Below, one piece after another: positions 6,876 through 13,404 of a stretch of DNA of 18,055 nt. Numbering within the stretch: the first letter of the stretch is position 1; every line of letters begins with the position of its first letter. This DNA comes from an uncultured Enterocloster sp. (GTDB lineage: Bacteria > Bacillota > Clostridia > Lachnospirales > Lachnospiraceae), in assembly GCA_944382045.1 (NCBI GenBank), contig CALWMT010000018.1, positions 1 to 18,055 of the forward strand. Direction: 5' to 3'. The translations under genes were made by a program, and so were the position numbers. Below the pieces are notes generated by a model, which worked only from the letters and a program-made list of their open reading frames with translations, was not told the origin of the DNA and searched no databases.

Positions 6876-6922
6876 GGGAGCCATGAGCGGGCGGGTGCGC
6901 TTCGCGCAGCAATGTAACCAAA

Positions 6923-6944
6923 TCACAGGGCGAGAGGCCTGTGA
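6923..6944 (+). other. Leader stem-loop upstream of pgi
   Basis: TCACAGG (6923-6929), 8-nt loop, CCTGTGA (6938-6944): a perfect 7-bp stem in the pgi leader, about 25 nt before the start codon. A smaller hairpin, TGCGC-TTC-GCGCA, lies just upstream near 6896-6908. The role is unknown. Confidence 0.4.
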
Positions 6945-6968
6945 ACATAAGAAAAGGAGAGCGCAGAT

Positions 6969-8318
6969 ATGGGAAAGGAAGTAACATTTGATTATTCCAA
7001 GGCAGCAGAATTTGTCTCTGCGGAAGAGATGGCCAATTTTAAGACCACAGTGATGGCGGCAAAGGATACCCTTCTTGGGAGAAACGGGGCGGGAAATGAT
7101 TTTCTGGGATGGATCGACCTGCCGGTGGACTATGATAAGGAGGAATTTGCCAGAATCAAGAAGGCAGCGGCCAAGATCCAGCAGGATTCGGACGTGCTTT
7201 TGGTTGTGGGAATCGGCGGCTCCTATTTGGGAGCAAGAGCAGCGATTGAATTCCTGTCCAACAGCTTCTACAATGTATTGCCCAAGAGCGTTCGCAAGAC
7301 ACCGGAGATTTATTTCGTTGGGAACAGCATCAGCAGCAAGTATATTGCGGATTTGAAGCAGGTTCTGGAGGGGAAGGATTTCTCCGTGAATATCATTTCC
7401 AAGTCAGGCACTACCACGGAGCCTGCGATCGCGTTCCGCGTATTCAAGGAGATGCTGATTGAGAAGTATGGGAGGGAAGAGGCGAATAAGCGTATCTACG
7501 CCACGACGGACAAGGCGAGAGGCGCCTTAAAGAACCTGGCTGACCAGGAGGGATATGAGGAGTTCGTGGTACCGGACGATGTGGGCGGCCGCTTCTCCGT
7601 TCTGACTGCCGTAGGTCTTCTTCCCATTGCTGTGTGCGGCGCAGATATTGACAAGCTCATGGAGGGCGCTGCCTCTATGAGAAAGAAGGCGCTGGAGGCT
7701 CCCTACGAGGCGAATGCAGCTCTGCTGTATGCAGCAGTCCGCAATATCCTCCTGCGCAAGGGCAAGAGCGTGGAGATCGTGGCGAACTATGAGCCCAGCC
7801 TGCACTACATTTCCGAGTGGTGGAAGCAGCTCTTCGGCGAGAGCGAGGGCAAGGACCAGAGAGGCCTCTTCCCGGCAGCGGTGGATCTGACCACAGACCT
7901 GCACTCCATGGGCCAGTTCATCCAGGACGGCGCCCGCATTATGTTTGAGACAGTGCTGAATGTGGAGGAGTCACCGGCAGAGATTCTCCTGAACAGAGAG
8001 GACGTGGACACGGACGGCATGAACTATCTGGCAGGAAAGAGCGTGGACTTTGTAAACAAGAGCGCCATGAACGGCACCATTTTGGCCCATACGGACGGCA
8101 ATGTGCCCAACCTGATGGTGAAGATTCCGGAGCAGAACGAGTTCTATCTGGGAGAGCTGTTCTACTTCTTTGAGTTCGCCTGCGGCGTGAGCGGATACAT
8201 CCTTGGGATCAATCCCTTCAATCAGCCCGGCGTAGAGAGCTACAAGAAGAACATGTTTGCCCTTCTTGGCAAGCCGGGATATGAGGAGCAGAGGGAGGCT
8301 CTGCTCAAGAGACTGTAA
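6969..8318 (+). CDS. pgi: Glucose-6-phosphate isomerase
   Basis: Interconverts glucose 6-phosphate and fructose 6-phosphate in glycolysis. At 449 residues it is the short Gram-positive type. Seen: the sugar-phosphate loop VGIGGSYLGAR, ISKSGTTTEPAIAF, the signature around FGESEGK with catalytic E291, DLHSMGQFIQDG with H312, and the C-terminal FNQPGVESYKKNMF with K426. These correspond to the Glu/His/Lys catalytic set of bacillary enzymes. AGGAG lies 9 nt upstream of the ATG. It is transcribed from its own extended -10 promoter, perhaps with read-through into the TatD-family gene. It would take glucose released by the sugar locus further right after phosphorylation. Confidence 0.98.
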   Translation: MGKEVTFDYSKAAEFVSAEEMANFKTTVMAAKDTLLGRNGAGNDFLGWIDLPVDYDKEEFARIKKAAAKIQQDSDVLLVVGIGGSYLGARAAIEFLSNSFYNVLPKSVRKTPEIYFVGNSISSKYIADLKQVLEGKDFSVNIISKSGTTTEPAIAFRVFKEMLIEKYGREEANKRIYATTDKARGALKNLADQEGYEEFVVPDDVGGRFSVLTAVGLLPIAVCGADIDKLMEGAASMRKKALEAPYEANAALLYAAVRNILLRKGKSVEIVANYEPSLHYISEWWKQLFGESEGKDQRGLFPAAVDLTTDLHSMGQFIQDGARIMFETVLNVEESPAEILLNREDVDTDGMNYLAGKSVDFVNKSAMNGTILAHTDGNVPNLMVKIPEQNEFYLGELFYFFEFACGVSGYILGINPFNQPGVESYKKNMFALLGKPGYEEQREALLKRL

Positions 8319-8332
8319 TCAGTACCTGACGC

Positions 8333-8400
8333 CTGCCGGAAAAGCCTGGCAGTGCATAAGAAGGCGGGGGAGACGCTGGGGATCCGGCGGCTTCCCCGCC
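8333..8400 (+). other. Tandem stem-loops between pgi and the TatD-family gene
   Basis: Stem 1 pairs CTGCCGG (8333-8339) with 8346-8352 (one G-T). Stem 2 pairs GGCGGGGGAG (8363-8372) with CTTCCCCGCC (8391-8400), one G-T and an 18-nt loop. Neither is followed by a T-run, and no promoter is seen between them and the next gene. They could protect the pgi mRNA or partly attenuate read-through. Confidence 0.45.
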
Positions 8401-8425
8401 GTGCTGTTGAAGGAGGAAATGACCC

Positions 8426-9193
8426 ATGATATTTGATACACATGCCCATTACGACGACGAGGCATTTGACGAGGACCGGGAGGAGCTTTTGGCCTCCCTG
8501 AAGGAAAATGGGATCGGCGCGGTCACCAACATAGGCGCCAGCCTGGAAAGCTGCCGCACCACCCTAAAGCTGGCGGAGGCCTATCCCTGGATGTACGGGG
8601 CCCTGGGCATCCACCCCAGCGAGAGCGGGGAGCTTACAGAGAAGGACATGGACTGGCTGCAGGAAGCTTTGGGAAATGAAAAAATCCGCGCAGTGGGAGA
8701 AATCGGCCTTGACTATTACTGGGAGGAGCCGGAGCATGAGGTTCAGAAAAAATGGTTCGTGCGCCAGCTGGATCTGGCCCGGCAGGCCGGGCTTCCGGTG
8801 ATCATCCACAGCAGGGACGCGGCGAAGGACACCCTGGATATCATGAAGGCGGAGAAGGCCGGGGATATGGGCGGTGTGATCCACTGCTTTTCTTATGGAA
8901 AGGAGATGGCCAGGGAGTACCTGAATATGGGCTTCTATCTGGGCATCGGCGGTGTGCTCACCTTCAAAAACGCCAGAAAGCTTAAGGAGGTGGCGGAGTA
9001 TGCGCCTCTGACCTCCCTGGTTCTGGAGACAGACTGCCCGTATCTGGCCCCTGTGCCCAACCGGGGCAAGCGCAATTCCTCCCTGAACCTGCCCTATGTG
9101 GTGCGGGAGCTGGCGCAGCTAAAGGGCACGGATCCGGAGACTGTGGAGCGGGTCACCTGGGAGAACGCCCTGCGTCTTTACGGCCTGATTTGA
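8426..9193 (+). CDS. TatD-family metal-dependent deoxyribonuclease
   Basis: A 255-residue TIM-barrel amidohydrolase of the TatD type. All expected metal ligands are visible: H6 and H8 in FDTHAHYDD, E92 in GEIGLDYYW, H128 in IIHSRDA, H153 in VIHCFSYG and D203 in LETDCPYLAP. TatD proteins act as 3'-5' exonucleases in DNA repair or turnover; some relatives have other hydrolase roles, so the substrate is inferred from the family. An AGGAGG site lies 9 nt upstream of the ATG. It follows pgi on the same strand. Its last 41 bp overlap the 3' end of the converging araC-type gene. Confidence 0.93.
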   Translation: MIFDTHAHYDDEAFDEDREELLASLKENGIGAVTNIGASLESCRTTLKLAEAYPWMYGALGIHPSESGELTEKDMDWLQEALGNEKIRAVGEIGLDYYWEEPEHEVQKKWFVRQLDLARQAGLPVIIHSRDAAKDTLDIMKAEKAGDMGGVIHCFSYGKEMAREYLNMGFYLGIGGVLTFKNARKLKEVAEYAPLTSLVLETDCPYLAPVPNRGKRNSSLNLPYVVRELAQLKGTDPETVERVTWENALRLYGLI

Positions 9194-10037
9194 CGGTCTT
9201 ATTTTCATTGCGCCATTGGCGGGGGGAAGTGCCGTAAATCTTTTTAAATGCCCGGGAAAAATGAAGCTGATTGAGGTAGCCCACAGCGCTGCTGATATCC
9301 CCCACGGACAGCTCAGTCAGCTTCAAAAGCTCCGCGGCCTTGGACATGCGGTAGCTGATCAGAAACTCCTGGGGACTCTTTCCCAGGGTATCCCGGAAAA
9401 TCTTTCCGAAGTAGCTTCGGTTCAGATTGCAGAATCCTGCAATATCTTCCACGGAAATATCATTTTGAAAATTCTGCTCAATAAAGGAGATGGCCTCCTT
9501 TATATAAAAATCCCGTATCTTCCCGGTCTGTATCAGACGCTTGGAGGAGGAGCGGGTCAGGTAGTCCAGCATAAGGTACAGATGCCCGATGAGGTGAAAG
9601 GGGGACTGATCCGAGTGCTGGGCGATATAGAGCATCTCATTTTTTAACTCCAGGCTCAGATCCCGGGCGCCGGGATGGTAGATGGGGCTGTCCATGGTCA
9701 GGCCGGCCATCTCCAGGGACTCCTTGGCTTTCAGCCCGTCAAACTCCACCCAGGCGTACTCCCAGGGCAGCTTTTCGTCCGCAATATAGGTATTGACCTG
9801 CTTGGGAAAAATCATGAACCCCTGGCCGCTCCGGATCTGGTATGTGTGCGTGCGCCCGGCGGAATCATCGGACATGAGAGTCCCAGTGCCGGAGATCACA
9901 TAGTGGAACAGATAGTGGTTGCGGGCCGCCGGGCCATAGGAGTGGGAGGGCTTGCAGTGCTCCCAGCCGTACTGGTAAAGGCTCAGATCAATAAAATTTT
10001 CATTGGGAAATACGGCGAACAGCAGGTCATTTGCCAT
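9153..10037 (-). CDS. AraC-family regulator of the alpha-galactoside operon
   Basis: A 294-residue regulator: an N-terminal cupin-like sugar-sensing domain (about residues 20-100, with HYLFHYVISGTGTL and GQGFMIFPKQV) and a C-terminal pair of AraC helix-turn-helix motifs (about 178-280, with ISVEDIAGFCNLNRSYFGKIF and VGYLNQLHFSRAFKKIYGTSP). Start: GGAGG lies 7 nt before the ATG at 10037. The frame stays open to about 10481, but that extension runs through the promoter region and into the divergent gene. By position and family (MsmR/RafR-like) it probably activates the divergent transporter-hydrolase operon when an alpha-galactoside is bound. One arm of the inverted repeat overlaps its own -10, which suggests autorepression. 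Its 3' end overlaps that of the TatD-family gene by 41 bp. Confidence 0.93.
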   Translation of the reverse strand: MANDLLFAVFPNENFIDLSLYQYGWEHCKPSHSYGPAARNHYLFHYVISGTGTLMSDDSAGRTHTYQIRSGQGFMIFPKQVNTYIADEKLPWEYAWVEFDGLKAKESLEMAGLTMDSPIYHPGARDLSLELKNEMLYIAQHSDQSPFHLIGHLYLMLDYLTRSSSKRLIQTGKIRDFYIKEAISFIEQNFQNDISVEDIAGFCNLNRSYFGKIFRDTLGKSPQEFLISYRMSKAAELLKLTELSVGDISSAVGYLNQLHFSRAFKKIYGTSPRQWRNENKTVKSGRKDAGRSPR

Positions 10038-10070
10038 AAAAAAGCCTCCTTTAAGGGTTACTTTAAGATC

Positions 10071-10100
10071 ATTATATACCCAAATGCTAGGTGATTTCAA
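10071..10100 (-). promoter_or_regulatory. Promoter of the araC-type regulator gene
   Basis: On the minus strand TTGAAA (10100-10095) and a perfect TATAAT (10076-10071) are 18 bp apart. The start would be near 10064, leaving a 27-nt leader that contains the GGAGG site. The left operator arm (10073-10087) covers the -10 and half the spacer. Confidence 0.7.
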
Positions 10101-10133
10101 TAATAAGACAGAAAAACGGCATTTGGGTATATA
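10073..10133. promoter_or_regulatory. Inverted-repeat operator between the regulator gene and the sugar operon
   Basis: TATATACCCAAATGC (10073-10087) and its exact reverse complement GCATTTGGGTATATA (10119-10133) form perfect 15-bp arms whose centres are 46 bp apart. The left arm sits on the regulator's own -10. The right arm is centred about 61 bp upstream of the predicted operon start. Size and placement suit an AraC-family protein binding each arm, but binding is inferred. Confidence 0.7.
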
Positions 10134-10151
10134 TTTGCTGATATGCTCACA

Positions 10152-10180
10152 TTTACTGCAAGCATAAGAGATGGTATCAT
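10152..10180 (+). promoter_or_regulatory. Promoter of the alpha-galactoside operon
   Basis: TTTACT (10152-10157), a 17-bp spacer and TATCAT (10175-10180) preceded by TGG (extended -10). The -35 is weak, as expected for an activator-dependent promoter. The predicted start is near 10187. Confidence 0.65.
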
Positions 10181-10233
10181 GTAGGAACAATAAAGGGGAG
10201 AACCAAAAAAACATACAAAATGGGAGGGGTTTG

Positions 10234-11511
10234 ATGGGCGGAATGCTAAGAAAAGTTGGAGTTGTAGGTGCCTTGGGCGCGGCTCTCATGCTGTCTGCAT
10301 GCTCTGCCGGAAATTCCGGAAAGACAGAGCTGACATTCCAGATTTGGGACACGGCCCAGAGGGACGGCATGCAGGCGCTGATTGACGCATACGTGGCGGA
10401 GCACCCGGATGTGGAGATTAAGCTGCAGGTGACCAGCTGGGACGAGTACTGGACCAAGATGGACGCTGCGGCGGAGTCCAATCAGCTGCCGGATATCTTC
10501 TGGATGCATACCAATGAGATTCTAAAGTACACCAAATATGGCATGCTGGAGGATGTGACAAATCTCTATGACGATGTGGATCCGAATTATTATACGGAAC
10601 ACTTCTCAGAGATTGCTCTGAATAACGCAAAGGGAGCGGACGGCAGGATCTACGGCGTGCCCAAAGACAAGGATACCGTATGCCTGGTCTACAACAAGGA
10701 GATGTTTGACGCCGCGGGCGTTTCTTACCCGGACGAGAGCTGGACCTGGGATACGCTGGTGGAGGCTTCTCAGCAGATTTATGATGCCACGGGCAAGTAT
10801 GGATATATGGCCTATGCCGACGACCAGCTCGGTTACTGGAATTTTGTGTACCAGGCAGGCGGACAGATTTTGACGGATGACAAGTCCAAGGGGGATTTCC
10901 TCAATCCGGGGACAAAGAAGGGCATTGAATTCTATGTGGGTCTTCAGGATTATGAATGGTGTCCGGATCAGAATTACTTTGCACAGACAAATCCAGGAAC
11001 TGCGTTTTTCTCCGAGCAAGGCGCGATGTACTTTGAGGGCAACTGGAACCTGCTGTCCCAGCTGCAGAACAATCCCGAGATGGAGGGCAAGTGGGACGTG
11101 GCAGTGCTTCCCAAGTGCCCGGATCCCGTAGAAGGGGACGGGAGAGCAACGATTTCCAACGACCTGTGCTATGTGACGGGGGCCAAGGGCAAGAACAAGG
11201 AAGCGGCCCTGGCATTTATTAAGTTCCTCGGCACAGAGGAGGGACAGCGGATTCAGGGAGAGTCCGGAGTGGCTATTCCGGCATATGAGGGGTTGGAGAA
11301 TACATGGATGCAGGTTTTTGAGGGGAGACTGAACGTGCAGAAATGTGTGGATATGTTTGAGTATGGCGTGCAGAGTGTGAACAATGCTTCCAGGCCTAAT
11401 TGGAAGTCGGATGTCAGCGATATCCTGATTAAAATGTATACGAAGGAGCTGACCATTGACGAGGGACTGCAGGCGATGCAGGAGGCTGTGGACAGCGCAA
11501 GCGCTCTGTAA
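10234..11511 (+). CDS. Sugar ABC transporter solute-binding lipoprotein
   Basis: A 425-residue extracellular solute-binding protein of family 1 (MsmE/RafE/MalE-like). It has a lipoprotein signal: basic MGGMLRK, a hydrophobic stretch, and the lipobox LSAC with C23 as the lipid-bearing residue. The mature part starts with LTFQIWDTAQRDGMQALIDAY, typical of the family's first lobe, and continues with VPKDKDTVCLVYNKEMF and a FFSEQGAMYFEGNW segment. Start: GGAGG (10223-10227) is 6 nt before the ATG at 10234; the in-frame ATG at 10171 lies within the promoter -10 region and is rejected. It is the first gene of the operon and is followed by the two permeases. The cargo is probably raffinose, melibiose or related alpha-galactosides, inferred from the hydrolase genes. 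Confidence 0.93.
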   Translation: MGGMLRKVGVVGALGAALMLSACSAGNSGKTELTFQIWDTAQRDGMQALIDAYVAEHPDVEIKLQVTSWDEYWTKMDAAAESNQLPDIFWMHTNEILKYTKYGMLEDVTNLYDDVDPNYYTEHFSEIALNNAKGADGRIYGVPKDKDTVCLVYNKEMFDAAGVSYPDESWTWDTLVEASQQIYDATGKYGYMAYADDQLGYWNFVYQAGGQILTDDKSKGDFLNPGTKKGIEFYVGLQDYEWCPDQNYFAQTNPGTAFFSEQGAMYFEGNWNLLSQLQNNPEMEGKWDVAVLPKCPDPVEGDGRATISNDLCYVTGAKGKNKEAALAFIKFLGTEEGQRIQGESGVAIPAYEGLENTWMQVFEGRLNVQKCVDMFEYGVQSVNNASRPNWKSDVSDILIKMYTKELTIDEGLQAMQEAVDSASAL

Positions 11512-11532
11512 TGTAAGGGGGAAAGAGATTTT

Positions 11533-12414
11533 ATGGATAGAAAGAAATTTTTAAATGAGGATGCCAAATGGGGGTATATATTGATTGCTCCTACGATTAT
11601 CGGCCTGCTGGTGTTAAATGTGTATCCTTTTATAGAGACGCTGATACTCAGCTTTTCCACCACACATCCTTTTGGCATTTATGAAATCAGCGGTGTGGGA
11701 AACTACGTGGAGATGTTCCAAAGCCCGGAGTTTTGGAAGGCTACCTGGAATTCCATTTACTTCTGTATTTTAACGGTGCCTGTAGGCATTTTCCTGGCCT
11801 TGGTGACGGCCGTGCTGCTCAACGCGAAGATTGCGGGAAAGACGGCCTTCCGCGCCATCTATTTCCTTCCCATGGTTGTGGCCCCTGCGGCGGTGGCTAT
11901 GGTTTGGAAGTGGATTTTTAATTCGGACTATGGTATACTGAACCAGATACTGGGGGTAAAAATTGACTGGATTACAAATCCCCGCATTGTTATGATTTCC
12001 TGTGCGGTGGTGGCTATCTGGAGCGCTATCGGATATGACGCGGTGCTCCTGCTCTCCGGAATCCAGAATATTTCCAAGAGCTACTATGAGGCAGCCGGCC
12101 TTGACGGCGCTTCCAAGGTACAGCAGTTCTTCTTTATAACCCTTCCTATGGTTTCGCCTACTTTGTTTGTGGTGCTGATCATGCGCCTTATGTCATCTCT
12201 CAAGGTGTATGACCTGATTTACATGATGGTGGAGCCCACAAACCCGGCGCTGACCAGCGCCCAGTCCCTCATGTACCTGTTCTACAGAGAGTCCTTTGTG
12301 GCGGGGAACAGAGGCTACGCATCTGCCATTGTTATCTGGACGGTGCTGCTTATCGGAATTGTGACGCTGATTCAGTTCTGGGGACAGAAGAAGTGGGTCA
12401 ACTACGAGGTATAG
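11533..12414 (+). CDS. Sugar ABC transporter permease (MalF/UgpA-like)
   Basis: A 293-residue inner-membrane permease with about six hydrophobic helices, beginning with YILIAPTIIGLLVLNVYPF. The EAA loop that docks the ATPase is at residues 186-188 within YYEAAGLDGASKVQQFF, followed by the usual ITLPMVSPT. It pairs with the next permease to form the channel of a CUT1-type carbohydrate importer. The ATG is preceded by a GGGGGAAAGAG-type site, 21 nt after the binding-protein gene. No ATP-binding subunit is encoded in the locus, which is common in Firmicutes, where a shared MsmX/MsmK-type ATPase is supplied from elsewhere. Confidence 0.94.
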   Translation: MDRKKFLNEDAKWGYILIAPTIIGLLVLNVYPFIETLILSFSTTHPFGIYEISGVGNYVEMFQSPEFWKATWNSIYFCILTVPVGIFLALVTAVLLNAKIAGKTAFRAIYFLPMVVAPAAVAMVWKWIFNSDYGILNQILGVKIDWITNPRIVMISCAVVAIWSAIGYDAVLLLSGIQNISKSYYEAAGLDGASKVQQFFFITLPMVSPTLFVVLIMRLMSSLKVYDLIYMMVEPTNPALTSAQSLMYLFYRESFVAGNRGYASAIVIWTVLLIGIVTLIQFWGQKKWVNYEV

Positions 12415-12429
12415 GAAGGAGAGGAACTT

Positions 12430-13263
12430 ATGGATTCTTTGAGCACAAACAGAAAAATTACGACAGCTCTGGTATACCTGGTTTTGGCCGCAGGTGCGGT
12501 GCTGATGATCTTCCCCTTTGTCTGGATGCTCCTCACCAGCTTTAAGTCCATGGCGGAGAGCATGCGGATACCGCCCACGATCCTGCCGGCCCAGTGGCTT
12601 ATCCAGAATTATACAGATGCCCTTGAAAGCCTGCCGTTTATCCGGCTGTATATCAATACGGCGCTGCTGATCCTGCTTCGCGTTATCTGCGCGGTGGCAT
12701 TTTCCTCCGCAGCGGGATATGCCTTTGCGAAGCTTAAATTCCCAGGGAAGAATGCATTTTTCAGCCTGGTGCTGATTCAGATGATGCTTCCCTCCCAGAT
12801 ATTTATTATTCCACAGTATCAAATGCTTGCAAAGCTGAGCCTGACAAACACTATTTTCGCGCTGGTATTCCCGGGACTGGTAAGCGCATTCGGAACCTTT
12901 TTCCTGCGCCAGTCCTATATGGGGATTCCCGACGAGCTGGGTGAGGCAGCCTACCTGGATGGCTGCACAAGGTGGCAGACCTTTACCAAGGTGATGATGC
13001 CCTTAACCAAGGCTTCTATGGCGGCGCTTACCATCTTTACCGCAGTGTTTGCATATGCAGATTTGATGTGGCCCCTGATCGCCAACACGGATTTAAATAT
13101 GATGACCCTTTCCGCCGGGCTTTCCACGCTGAGAGGACAGTTCACAACCAATTATCCGATGCTCATGGCGGGCTCGATGCTGGCAATGATTCCTATGGTT
13201 ATTCTGTATCTGGTATTCCAGAAGCAGTTCATCGAAGGAATTGCCATGACAGGAGGGAAATAA
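12430..13263 (+). CDS. Sugar ABC transporter permease (MalG/UgpE-like)
   Basis: A 277-residue permease, the second channel subunit. The first helix (ALVYLVLAAGAVLMIFPFVW) is followed by the typical MLLTSFK. The EAA loop is at residues 172-174 in ELGEAAYLDGCTRWQTF, then VMMPLTKAS. The C-terminal part ends FIEGIAMTGGK, a sequence style common in CUT1 permeases (GI-TAGAVK type). AAGGAGAGGAA lies before the ATG; the gap to the previous gene is 15 nt. It is followed by a stem-loop and terminator cluster before the enzyme genes, so transporter and enzyme levels may differ. Confidence 0.94.
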   Translation: MDSLSTNRKITTALVYLVLAAGAVLMIFPFVWMLLTSFKSMAESMRIPPTILPAQWLIQNYTDALESLPFIRLYINTALLILLRVICAVAFSSAAGYAFAKLKFPGKNAFFSLVLIQMMLPSQIFIIPQYQMLAKLSLTNTIFALVFPGLVSAFGTFFLRQSYMGIPDELGEAAYLDGCTRWQTFTKVMMPLTKASMAALTIFTAVFAYADLMWPLIANTDLNMMTLSAGLSTLRGQFTTNYPMLMAGSMLAMIPMVILYLVFQKQFIEGIAMTGGK

Positions 13264-13294
13264 GCAGACTGCATTTGGACATGAGCTGCAAGGC

Positions 13295-13350
13295 AAATAT
13301 CCCGCAGAAAACTGCGGGGTATTTGTCCCCTGCGGCAGGCGCAGGGGGAC
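13295..13350 (+). other. Two stem-loops between permease and alpha-galactosidase genes
   Basis: Hairpin 1 (13295-13324): AAATATCCCGCAG, AAAA loop, CTGCGGGGTATTT, 13 bp with one G-T. Hairpin 2 (13325-13350): GTCCCC/GGGGAC and TGCG/CGCA with one bulged G and a 5-nt loop. CTGCGG occurs at both 13312-13317 and 13330-13335, so CCGCAG at 13302-13307 has two possible partners. Hairpin 2 shares GAC (13348-13350) with the following terminator. Confidence 0.65.
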
Positions 13351-13370
13351 ATGGGAGACCATGTCTTTTT
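13348..13370 (+). terminator. Intrinsic terminator inside the operon
   Basis: GACATGG (13348-13354), GAGA loop (a GNRA tetraloop), CCATGTC (13359-13365), then TTTTT (13366-13370) and a further TTTT at 13374-13377. This is a textbook Rho-independent layout with a moderately stable 7-bp stem, so read-through into the enzyme genes is expected. Confidence 0.75.
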
Positions 13371-13404
13371 GCGTTTTCACAACAAAAACAGGAGAGTAAC
13401 AGTT

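Noticed and set aside
10038..10481. Upstream extension of the AraC-type frame on the minus strand (to 10481).
   Set aside because: It runs through both promoters, the inverted repeat and into the coding region of the divergent binding protein; the ATG at 10037 has a good GGAGG site.
13351..13404. ATG at 13351 as start of the alpha-galactosidase.
   Set aside because: It lies inside the terminator stem with no fitting ribosome binding site; the extra 18 residues are not family-like, and the ATG at 13405 has GGAGAG 8 nt upstream.
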